Below are positions 1 through 6,284 of a DNA stretch of 10,681 nucleotides, one piece after another. Origin of the DNA: Tannerella sp. Its GTDB lineage: Bacteria; Bacteroidota; Bacteroidia; Bacteroidales; Tannerellaceae. Numbering within the stretch: the first letter of the stretch is position 1; each line of letters starts with the position of its first letter. The notes under the pieces were generated by a model, which was given only the letters and a program-made list of their open reading frames with translations, made no database searches and was not told where the DNA came from. A program made the translations under genes and the position numbers. Location: NCBI GenBank assembly GCA_031260095.1, contig JAIRKN010000012.1, positions 1 to 10,681 of the forward strand, read 5' to 3'.

Positions 1-674
1 CGGACCGAAACGACATGTATTTCCCTGATACCCGTCAATTGCGACAAAAGCCGCTTTATATCCAGCATGGGAGATAATTTCGCAATCACTCGACACGTTT
101 CATTTCGCAAGAGAGGCCATAATTTTGTCAGGTCAGGTTCACAATCCTGCAATGCAAACCGTCGTTCATTTCCGGAACCCCTGCGTGCCGGATCCAGATA
201 AAACACATTTACCCCGGACAATTCTTCCCGCCGCTCCGTTATCAGTTCTACCGCATCCTCATTTAAAACATGAACATTCCGTGCGCCCAGTTGCTTCATA
301 TTATATTCGGCGGCTTCACAATACGACGCATTCCGTTCCACATACGTCAGGCTTTTCGCCCGTAATGACAGGAAGTAAGCATCCGCGCCCAGCCCCCCAG
401 TCAGATCGCAGACACAGTCCTCTTCGCCGACAAGTCGTTGCTTATACAACGCCGTCTGGCGGGAAGAGCATTGTTCCGCAGCCAATGGCGAGGGATAAAT
501 CAAACCGTCATTGGCATACCATTCCGGCAACTTATCTTTTATCCGCCGTCGCGCCGCAATCTGTCCGGCCGCAAACCGAACGTCTACACCCTTATAGCGC
601 GACGCATTCAGCACCAGTTGCAACACGTCGTCTTCCGCATGATCCCGTATAAAAATTCTCAAGTGATCTGTCAT
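1..674 (-). CDS. THUMP-like class I SAM-dependent methyltransferase, 5' part (runs off left edge)
   Basis: Reading the minus strand from the ATG at 674-672 gives 224 residues without a stop before the window ends, so the C-terminal part is missing here. Residues 90-103 (DLTGGLGADAYFLS) are a SAM-binding motif I, E113 at the end of the next strand fits the ribose-binding acidic residue, and YLDPARR at 159-165 is a motif IV-like catalytic loop. AKLSPMLDI at 198-206 is also typical of a Bacteroidota methyltransferase family whose unseen C-terminus carries a THUMP-like domain. Those proteins are roughly 390-400 residues, so a little over half is present. The substrate is unknown, although the DPAR loop and family resemblance suggest RNA. 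The gene is divergent from the thioredoxin gene with an 81-bp gap. A GTG two codons upstream (680-678) is an alternative start. The assignment to the methyltransferase fold is firm; the substrate is not. Confidence 0.85.
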   Translation of the reverse strand, partial: MTDHLRIFIRDHAEDDVLQLVLNASRYKGVDVRFAAGQIAARRRIKDKLPEWYANDGLIYPSPLAAEQCSSRQTALYKQRLVGEEDCVCDLTGGLGADAYFLSLRAKSLTYVERNASYCEAAEYNMKQLGARNVHVLNEDAVELITERREELSGVNVFYLDPARRGSGNERRFALQDCEPDLTKLWPLLRNETCRVIAKLSPMLDIKRLLSQLTGIREIHVVSV

Positions 675-685
675 TTCCACAGGTG

Positions 686-693
686 CAAAAATA
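686..693 (-). promoter_or_regulatory. Candidate Bacteroidota -7 element for the methyltransferase
   Basis: The minus strand reads TATTTTTG here, matching the TAnnTTTG -7 consensus of the Bacteroidota primary sigma factor. Transcription would begin only a few bases before the ATG at 674, giving a very short leader. I see no TTTG -33 element at the usual 19-21 bp spacing, so this is a motif match only. Confidence 0.35.
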
Positions 694-713
694 GGAATTT
701 CCAAATAAATCCG

Positions 714-721
714 TATCTTTG
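714..721 (+). promoter_or_regulatory. Candidate Bacteroidota -7 element for the thioredoxin gene
   Basis: TATCTTTG fits TAnnTTTG and lies 34 bp before the thioredoxin ATG, which would give a leader of about 25-30 nt that is A/T-rich with no clear Shine-Dalgarno sequence, as is common in this phylum. A matching -33 TTTG is not evident. It is back to back with the minus-strand candidate at 686-693. Confidence 0.45.
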
Positions 722-755
722 TTTCTCTGATTATTCATTTTAATAACATAATTCA

Positions 756-1199
756 ATGAAGATTTATAACTACATGCTGATGTTTGCGACTCTGTTCATT
801 CCGGTCGGCAGTATTTTTGCGCAGGCGGGAAGCGCCGACACTGTTGCTGTTCTGAACAAAGCGGCCTTTCTTGAGAAAATATATAACTACGAAAAGCACC
901 CGAAGGAATGGATCTATGAAGGCAACCTTCCCTGTATCATAGATTTCTATGCCGACTGGTGCCCGCCGTGCAAAAAGGTAGCGCCCGTTTTGAAAGAACT
1001 TGCCTCCGAGTACGAAGGACGAGTGATCATCTACAAAATCAATGTAGATAAAGAAAAGGAACTGGCCAAAGCTTTCGGGATCAGCAGTATCCCCACGTTT
1101 CTCTTTATTCCTGCCAAAGGAAACCCCCAATCGGCTGTGGGGGTCTTACCGCGCGAATCATTCGTCAAAGTGATTGAAGAATTTCTCCTCCACCTTTAA
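756..1199 (+). CDS. Exported thioredoxin-fold protein (WCPPC active site)
   Basis: This 147-residue protein begins with a short basic and hydrophobic signal-like segment ending near FAQA (residues 21-24), a plausible signal peptidase I site, so it should act in the periplasm. The thioredoxin fold follows: DFYADWCPPC at 63-72 holds the redox pair C69 and C72, INVDKE at 95-100 matches the conserved strand and aspartate, and SIPT at 111-114 carries the cis-proline P113 beside the active site. The likely role is thiol-disulfide exchange on exported proteins. Periplasmic thioredoxins of this size are known in Bacteroides, but the partner and direction (reductant or oxidant) cannot be read from sequence. 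It has its own candidate promoter and converges on the thiC-like gene across a tandem-repeat array. Near its 3' end, 1123-1144 can form a 7-bp C/G-rich hairpin inside the coding sequence. Confidence 0.9.
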   Translation: MKIYNYMLMFATLFIPVGSIFAQAGSADTVAVLNKAAFLEKIYNYEKHPKEWIYEGNLPCIIDFYADWCPPCKKVAPVLKELASEYEGRVIIYKINVDKEKELAKAFGISSIPTFLFIPAKGNPQSAVGVLPRESFVKVIEEFLLHL

Positions 1200-1241
1200 T
1201 CCGCAGGAAAAAACCAGGAAGAACGGGAAATTTTCGCCCGC

Positions 1242-1379
1242 GTTGGCGAGGTGATGTACCCGCCGTTGGGTAGGTGGTGTACCCACCGTTGGGTAGGTGG
1301 TGTACCCGCCGTTGGGTAGATGGTGTACCCACCGTTGGGTAGGTGGTGTACCCACCATTGGCGAGGTGAGGCGGCAGGC
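1242..1379. repeat. 23-bp tandem repeat array (five units plus a decayed sixth)
   Basis: Five head-to-tail 23-bp units lie at 1242-1264, 1265-1287, 1288-1310, 1311-1333 and 1334-1356. A sixth starts at 1357 and matches only its first part. The central units differ by one to a few bases, for example cccacc versus cccgcc, and gtaggt versus gtagat. The outer units share ttggcgag in place of ttgggtag, so the two edges have diverged in the same way. Each inner unit has self-complementary pieces: GGTGG-TGTAC-CCACC within the unit, and ACCCA-CCGT-TGGGT across the junction to the next. The period is not a multiple of three and the array lies between convergent genes, so it is unlikely to be coding. 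There is no T-tract, so a standard terminator role is not supported, though the foldable units could block or stabilise transcript ends. Confidence 0.93.
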
Positions 1380-1380
1380 G

Positions 1381-2874
1381 TTATAGACCGGCAAAGGCGT
1401 CCAACGATAACTTCATCCAGTCCGCCTTACGATTCTCCTGCTTTGCTTTACTGAACGCATTCTCGCGCACTTGCGCTCCGGGATGCCCCTTGGCCAGATC
1501 GGCGGAATGGGCCGCAATCCTGTAACTAAGCAAATCCATCTGCATACGTTCCCTGTCCGTCGCGCCCTCTCGGTTCTCCGGGCCGCCAATCAGGGACGCG
1601 CCATACCATGCCATTTGCGCCCCTCCGATCGCCGTGGCAACCGGTTCATGCCCGGCCGCCAGATCCGAAGTGACCATACCCGGAGAAAAAAACGGAATGC
1701 CTTTACATGCGTAACGATACTCCTTCATATACGGCTCGATCTTGTTCATCGGCAGATGTCCCGGCCCTTCGGCCATCACCTGGACGGAGTTTCCCCAGGC
1801 TATTTCTACCAGCTCGCGCATTTCCGTCAATTCGGCATACTGTACCCTGTCGTTTGAATCATAGATAGAACCCGGACGCAGTCCGCTGCCCAAAGAGATC
1901 ACGGCGTCATAAGCGCCGATGATCCCGCATATTTCGGGAAAGTGCGTATTCAGGAAATTTTCCTCCTTATGAATGTTCATCCATTCGGCCAGGATCCGTC
2001 CGGCGTGGGAGACGATTCCTGTGAGCCGGTGAGCCGTCATTTTCAGATGCCTGCGTTTCATGGCAGCATGTACGGATACAAAGTCGACCCCCTGCATGAG
2101 CTGTTCCGTGAGAGCGCTACGGTATACATCCCATGATAAATCCTCGATCCGCCCTTCCACCTTTGCCAGCGCGTGGTACAGGGGCGCCGTACCGACAGGC
2201 ACCGGCGAATTACGCACCAGATATTCCCGCGACAGGGAAGAGGTTTCCCGGCGCGAAATATCCATCAGGGTATCCGCGCCAAGACAGCAATTGAGGCGTA
2301 TTTTTTCCGCATCGTTCCGTGAGAAGACTCTGCCCGTAGCAATGTTACTGTTTACTTTAACGAGGAAACGATTGCCGATAATCATCGGCTCCAGTTCGAG
2401 ATGATTGATGTTTGCCGGAATTACGGCGCGTCCCGAAGCGATCTCCTTACGCACAAAGTCCGGGGTGATATACGATTTAAGCCCTAAGGCTTCAATCTGC
2501 TGGTTTTCGCGTATGGCGACATATTCCATCTCCGGGGTGATCATACGTTTTTTTGCGTAAAACATCTGCGTAATACATTTCCCTTCCTTTGCGGAGAAAA
2601 AAGACCGGCTCGTCGCATCACTATTATTACGGGGATGGAGTACGATGTCTTTACGGCGCGTATACCATGATTTGCGTATACGCGGTAAACCGTCGGAGAA
2701 GTCAGCTTTAAAAGCGCTGTCGCCGTATGGCCCCGAAGTGTCGTAAACAACGACAGGATTATTCTTTTTCGGAATTTTACCATTATCTGTTTCTACAAGC
2801 GTGTCGGAAAGGTTTATCCGGCACATCCCCACCCGCACATTATTTATCTTACCTTCAACATAAATCTTCTTCAT
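1381..2874 (-). CDS. thiC: ThiC-like protein lacking the C-terminal [4Fe-4S] segment
   Basis: ThiC is a radical-SAM enzyme converting aminoimidazole ribotide to hydroxymethylpyrimidine phosphate in thiamine synthesis. The reading frame from ATG 2874 gives 497 residues and aligns with ThiC over most of its length: IYVEGK (4-9), YDTSGPY (44-50), ITPEMEYVAIREN (112-124), GRAVIPANINH (148-158), NSPVPVGT (222-229), EENFLNTHFPEI (304-315), GLRPGS (331-336), EGPGHLPM (369-376) and AAHSADLAKGHPGAQ (454-468). It then stops at FAGL, where ThiC normally continues another 60 or so residues to the CX2CX4C cluster ligands; no such motif occurs in the other two frames beyond the stop. In addition, the usual YVTPKEHLGLP stretch with a metal-binding histidine is replaced by GGPENREGATD (430-440), HAG is HAA (269-271), and SLGDG is SLGSG (327-331). 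AGGAGG abuts the ATG directly. A TTG start at 2919 is possible but less likely. It is probably a pseudoenzyme or decaying gene; ThiC homology itself is certain. Confidence 0.85.
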   Translation of the reverse strand: MKKIYVEGKINNVRVGMCRINLSDTLVETDNGKIPKKNNPVVVYDTSGPYGDSAFKADFSDGLPRIRKSWYTRRKDIVLHPRNNSDATSRSFFSAKEGKCITQMFYAKKRMITPEMEYVAIRENQQIEALGLKSYITPDFVRKEIASGRAVIPANINHLELEPMIIGNRFLVKVNSNIATGRVFSRNDAEKIRLNCCLGADTLMDISRRETSSLSREYLVRNSPVPVGTAPLYHALAKVEGRIEDLSWDVYRSALTEQLMQGVDFVSVHAAMKRRHLKMTAHRLTGIVSHAGRILAEWMNIHKEENFLNTHFPEICGIIGAYDAVISLGSGLRPGSIYDSNDRVQYAELTEMRELVEIAWGNSVQVMAEGPGHLPMNKIEPYMKEYRYACKGIPFFSPGMVTSDLAAGHEPVATAIGGAQMAWYGASLIGGPENREGATDRERMQMDLLSYRIAAHSADLAKGHPGAQVRENAFSKAKQENRKADWMKLSLDAFAGL

Positions 2875-2900
2875 CCTCCTGATTTTTATTTTTATCCCGG

Positions 2901-2908
2901 CAAAAATA
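2901..2908 (-). promoter_or_regulatory. Candidate -7 element for the thiC-like gene
   Basis: The minus strand reads TATTTTTG, 27 bp before the ATG at 2874. Transcription from it would leave a leader of about 20 nt, too short for a TPP riboswitch. No clear -33 partner is visible. Confidence 0.4.
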
Positions 2909-2929
2909 GTAAAAGTCAATATAATTACC

Positions 2930-2937
2930 TACTTTTG
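2930..2937 (+). promoter_or_regulatory. Candidate -7 element for the DUF4290-murA-...-mlaF operon
   Basis: TACTTTTG matches TAnnTTTG and lies 30 bp before the DUF4290 ATG at 2968. It is the only good candidate I see for driving the eight-gene run, since no later intergenic gap exceeds 20 bp. The -33 element is not recognisable. It sits about 20 bp from the divergent thiC candidate, so the two promoters would share DNA. Confidence 0.5.
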
Positions 2938-2967
2938 TGCCGTAAAAATATTGACGGGAATAAAATT

Positions 2968-3588
2968 ATGAAGTACAATACAAACGCAAAACGCCTTACT
3001 CTTCCGGAGTACGGCCGCAATATCCAGAACATGGTTGATTATTGTGTAACAATAGAAGACCGGAATGAACGTAACCGCTGTGCAAATGCAATTATAAGCA
3101 TCATGGGAAATATGTTTCCACACCTGCGCGATGTCAATGATTTCAAACACATCTTATGGGATCATCTGGCGATCATGGCCGATTTCAATCTGGATGTGGA
3201 TTATCCTTATGAAATTGTGAAGAAAGAGAATCTGCATCAGCGTCCGCCACGCGTCCCATACCGTGAAAATGAACTTATCTACAAACATTATGGAGAAACC
3301 CTCGAACGCCTTATCAACAAAGTGGCGTTGATGGAAGAAGGGGAAGAAAAAGAAACGTTGGTCCACCTGATCGCCAATCAGATGAAGAAATCATTCCTTA
3401 TATGGAACAAGGATTCGGTCGACAATCAAAAGATATTAAAAGATCTGGCCGAGTTGTCTGAAAGGCGTATTGTCCGAAGGACGGAAACGTTTAAAATAGC
3501 CGATGCTTCCGAGTTATTAGACACGTCCCAACGAAATAATAATAACAATAAGAAGAACAAGAAGAATCACTCGCGAAAAGGATCATGA
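2968..3588 (+). CDS. DUF4290 family protein
   Basis: This 206-residue cytoplasmic protein starts MKYNTNAKRLTLPEYGRNIQ, which I recognise as the conserved N-terminus of DUF4290, a family found in Bacteroidota and lacking an assigned function. It has no signal peptide, membrane segment or known catalytic motif and appears largely helical, with an internal DHLAIMADFNLDVDYPY segment and basic patches. The last 18 residues are low-complexity Asn/Lys/Arg/Ser, encoded by AAT/AAC/AAG runs at 3535-3564. I chose the ATG at 2968 because the family homology begins there; a TTG at 2935 overlaps the promoter candidate. Its stop overlaps the murA start (ATGA at 3585-3588), implying translational coupling. 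Being first in an envelope-biogenesis operon hints at a housekeeping role, but nothing in the sequence defines one. Confidence 0.88.
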   Translation: MKYNTNAKRLTLPEYGRNIQNMVDYCVTIEDRNERNRCANAIISIMGNMFPHLRDVNDFKHILWDHLAIMADFNLDVDYPYEIVKKENLHQRPPRVPYRENELIYKHYGETLERLINKVALMEEGEEKETLVHLIANQMKKSFLIWNKDSVDNQKILKDLAELSERRIVRRTETFKIADASELLDTSQRNNNNNKKNKKNHSRKGS

Positions 3589-4898
3589 GTTCTTTTATCA
3601 TAGAAGGTAATCGCAAACTAAACGGGGAGATCTGTCCGCAGGGCGCAAAAAACGAAGCCTTACAGGTTATCTGTGCAACATTACTGACGGCCGAAAAAGT
3701 AGAAGTATACAATGTTCCGGATATACTCGACATCCGAAACCTCATCCTGTTACTCCGAACAATGGGGGTCAAAACCGAACGGTTGTCGGAAGACGCCTAT
3801 TCTTTTCAGGCGGACGAGATTGATATTGACTACATATACACCGAAGAATATGCGCGCAAAGCCGCATCACTGAGAGGCTCCGTCCTGATGCTCGGACCCT
3901 TGCTCGGACGTTTCGGCAAAGCCGTACTTCCGCAGATCGGAGGAGACAAGATCGGCCGCCGGAGACTGGATACGCATCTCGTCGGATTCCGCGCGTTGGG
4001 AGCGGACTTTAATCACAATGTGCAACATCACATCTGTGAAATAACCGCCTCAACACTGCAAGGACAGTATATGTTACTGGACGAAGCGTCCGTTACCGGG
4101 ACGGCCAACCTCATCATGGCCGCCGTATTGGCAGAAGGCGTTACCACCATTTACAATGCTGCCTGCGAACCTTATATCCAGCAATTATCGGAAATGCTCA
4201 GCAGCATGGGCGCAAAAATACAGGGCATCGGCTCAAACCTGCTTACCATTGAGGGGGTGGGCGTTTTGCACGGTACCCGGCATACCATACTTCCCGATAT
4301 GATAGAAGTCGGTAGTTTCATCGGTATGGCTGCCATGACCGGTTCCGAGATTACGATCAAAAACACCGCTTATGAGAAGTTGGGTATCATCCCGGAATCG
4401 TTTCGCCGCCTGGGGGTAAAACTCGAAAAAAAGGGAGACGACATCTACATCCCTGCACAGGACAAATACCGGATTGAGACATTTATGGACGGTTCCATCA
4501 TGACAATTGCCGATGCTCCGTGGCCGGGATTGACGCCGGATCTCCTGAGTGTAATGCTTGTGGTTGCGACCCAGGCTGAAGGAAGTGTATTGATTCATCA
4601 AAAAATGTTCGAAAGCAGGCTGTTTTTCGTTGATAAACTCATTGATATGGGCGCCCGGATCATCCTTTGCGACCCGCACCGGGCGACAGTCATCGGTCTC
4701 GGTAACTGTCAGCAACTGAGGTGCGCGAATATGGTATCTCCCGATATACGGGCCGGAATCGCGTTGCTTATTGCAGCCATGAGCGCCGGAGGCAAAAGCC
4801 GTATTGACAATATCGAACAGATAGACCGGGGATATCAACGTATTGACGAACGCCTGAATAAACTTGGAGCGTGCATTTCAAGACAGGATTTATGTTAA
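3585..4898 (+). CDS. murA: UDP-N-acetylglucosamine 1-carboxyvinyltransferase (MurA), Asp-type active site
   Basis: MurA transfers enolpyruvate from PEP to UDP-GlcNAc, the first committed step of peptidoglycan precursor synthesis, in the cytoplasm. The 437-residue length is normal. Visible landmarks are QGAKNEAL (K22, N23; substrate-binding lysine), SLRGS (R97), the flexible active-site loop PQIGGDKIGRRRLDTHL (116-132), TPDL (D319, the general-base position) and DIRAG (R389, PEP contact). The loop residue equivalent to E. coli Cys115, the site alkylated by fosfomycin, is Asp (D121). The enzyme should be active, since Asp-type MurA is known in mycobacteria and chlamydiae, but intrinsically fosfomycin-insensitive. 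It is not the paralogue AroA, because it lacks the EPSP-synthase signatures and matches MurA along its length. It overlaps DUF4290 by 4 bp and rimM by 7 bp. Confidence 0.96.
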   Translation: MSSFIIEGNRKLNGEICPQGAKNEALQVICATLLTAEKVEVYNVPDILDIRNLILLLRTMGVKTERLSEDAYSFQADEIDIDYIYTEEYARKAASLRGSVLMLGPLLGRFGKAVLPQIGGDKIGRRRLDTHLVGFRALGADFNHNVQHHICEITASTLQGQYMLLDEASVTGTANLIMAAVLAEGVTTIYNAACEPYIQQLSEMLSSMGAKIQGIGSNLLTIEGVGVLHGTRHTILPDMIEVGSFIGMAAMTGSEITIKNTAYEKLGIIPESFRRLGVKLEKKGDDIYIPAQDKYRIETFMDGSIMTIADAPWPGLTPDLLSVMLVVATQAEGSVLIHQKMFESRLFFVDKLIDMGARIILCDPHRATVIGLGNCQQLRCANMVSPDIRAGIALLIAAMSAGGKSRIDNIEQIDRGYQRIDERLNKLGACISRQDLC

Positions 4899-5407
4899 GG
4901 AAAGAAGATTTAATTGAAATAGGACACTTTGCCAAACCGCATGGAATAAAAGGAGAGGTATCGCTCGTTACGGATTATGACATGGCAAGCATTTCCGGTG
5001 ATGATCCATATCTTGTCTGTGAAATGGACGGTATACCCGTACCTTTTTTTATCGAATCATACAGGCCGAAAAATAATACGACAGCGCTTATTGGCCTGGC
5101 CGGTATCGACTCGGATGACAAAGCAAAATCATTGACCGGAAAACCGGCTTATATTCCGTCGGATCTATTTCTGCCGGATGACGAAGATATTCCGAAATGG
5201 AAATATCTGAGGGGATATACGGTAGCGGACGACAAGTCAGAAGCAGTCGGAACGGTTTCGGATATTGACGATCATACAATAAACATTCTTTTGAAGGTTG
5301 ATTATAAAGGCAAAGAGATACTGATCCCGGCAGCGCTGATAACGGCGCTGGACCGGGAGCGGAAAATGATAGAAGTGTCACTGCCGGAAGGTTTTTGGGA
5401 AATATGA
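4892..5407 (+). CDS. rimM: Ribosome maturation factor RimM
   Basis: RimM binds ribosomal protein S19 in the 30S head and assists late maturation of 16S rRNA. The 171-residue product has the N-terminal RimM barrel with IGHFAKPHGIKGEV (residues 9-22) and a C-terminal PRC-type barrel from about 100 to 170 (YLRGYTV, GTVSDI, ILIPAA). I chose the ATG at 4892, preceded by acagga, because the family starts just before the IGHFAKPHG motif; an upstream in-frame ATG at 4871 would add seven residues buried in murA. It overlaps the murA stop by 7 bp and the next gene by 4 bp, so translation is probably coupled. In many bacteria rimM sits with rpsP, trmD and rplS; here it sits among envelope genes. Confidence is high from both domains and the length. 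Confidence 0.93.
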   Translation: MLRKEDLIEIGHFAKPHGIKGEVSLVTDYDMASISGDDPYLVCEMDGIPVPFFIESYRPKNNTTALIGLAGIDSDDKAKSLTGKPAYIPSDLFLPDDEDIPKWKYLRGYTVADDKSEAVGTVSDIDDHTINILLKVDYKGKEILIPAALITALDRERKMIEVSLPEGFWEI

Positions 5408-6264
5408 AACGAAAACATGCAAACAAATCATTCTGGAAGCGTATACGATTTAAGTATAAGCTGATGTTTTTCAACGAATCTACGTTGGAGGAGGTCTGGT
5501 CTTTCCGTTTATCCCGGTTATCGGTCTTCATTTATATCTGTATTTTCGCCTTTATTCTGATTACGCTAACCTCTGTCATTATTATTCTGACCCCTATACG
5601 CAATTATCTACCGGGCTATCTGGATATAGAAGTGCGCAAGGAGATCCTCGAAAACGCCCTGAGAACCGATTCTTTGGAAGAAAGACTATCCATCCAGTCT
5701 AATTATATCAGAAATATAGCCGACATCCTATCCGGAAATATCCCGGCTGACTCCATCCGATTTAACGACACAACGTCATACATCACTTCCAACTATGATA
5801 TTCCGCGGAGCAACAGGGAATCGGCATTTATAAACAAGTTTGAAGAAGATGAAAAGTATAATTTAACAGCGCTGAATCCCAATCCGGTGCAGACGGAAGT
5901 TTTCTTTTACCGTCCCCTGAATGGAATCATATCCTCCGCTTTTAATGAAGAAAAACAACATTTCGGAATAGACCTGACGGCAGCGCCTAAAGATAATGTT
6001 ATCGCCACACTTGACGGAACCGTTATTTATGCCGGATTTGACCCTAAATACGGAAATGTTATATCTTTGCAGCATAAAAATGATTTCATATCAATCTATA
6101 AACATAATGATATACTCCTGAAAGAAGTGGGGGATCGTGTTGTTGCCGGCGAGGCGATTGCGGTTGTCGGCAACACCGGGGAGCTTTCCACAGGCCCTCA
6201 CCTGCACTTCGAGTTATGGCACAAAGGCGATCCCGTCAATCCGGAAGAGTATATTGCCTTTTAA
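5404..6264 (+). CDS. Membrane-anchored M23 family peptidoglycan peptidase
   Basis: The 286-residue product has a basic cytoplasmic N-terminus (residues 1-40), one transmembrane segment (about 41-63), a periplasmic linker with a short possible coiled coil (about 75-110), and a LytM/M23 domain (about 165-286). The zinc-site residues expected for an active enzyme are present: H186 and D190 in HFGID, and H268 in HLHFE (266-270). The second histidine of the HxH motif (H266) and YKH at 232-234 are also intact. It should therefore cleave peptide cross-links in peptidoglycan rather than act only as an activator of the degenerate EnvC/NlpD kind. I chose the ATG at 5404, which overlaps the rimM stop (ATGA); an in-frame ATG at 5395 would add three residues. 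The exact bond cleaved is unknown. Confidence 0.92.
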   Translation: MKRKHANKSFWKRIRFKYKLMFFNESTLEEVWSFRLSRLSVFIYICIFAFILITLTSVIIILTPIRNYLPGYLDIEVRKEILENALRTDSLEERLSIQSNYIRNIADILSGNIPADSIRFNDTTSYITSNYDIPRSNRESAFINKFEEDEKYNLTALNPNPVQTEVFFYRPLNGIISSAFNEEKQHFGIDLTAAPKDNVIATLDGTVIYAGFDPKYGNVISLQHKNDFISIYKHNDILLKEVGDRVVAGEAIAVVGNTGELSTGPHLHFELWHKGDPVNPEEYIAF

Positions 6265-6284
6265 ACATTATTAAAAACGACCAG

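Noticed and set aside
125..652. 175-codon plus-strand open frame rich in His, Pro and Arg
   Set aside because: It lies opposite the methyltransferase, whose motifs I and IV are clear on the minus strand; the plus-strand product has no recognisable domain and its composition is that of an antisense shadow.
1123..1144. ACCCCCA / TGGGGGT inverted repeat as a terminator
   Set aside because: It is a perfect 7-bp stem but lies inside the thioredoxin coding sequence and is not followed by a T-run.
1242..1379. CRISPR array
   Set aside because: The 23-bp units are contiguous with no unique spacers between them, and no cas genes are near.
1158..1394. Minus-strand frame through the tandem repeat, with a repeating VGTPPTQR-like product
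   Set aside because: The repeat period of 23 bp shifts frame in each copy, there is no convincing start, and it overlaps both convergent genes; it only reflects the repeat DNA.
4233..4838. 201-codon minus-strand frame within murA
   Set aside because: It is the antisense of a well-conserved murA with intact active-site motifs and has no recognisable features of its own.
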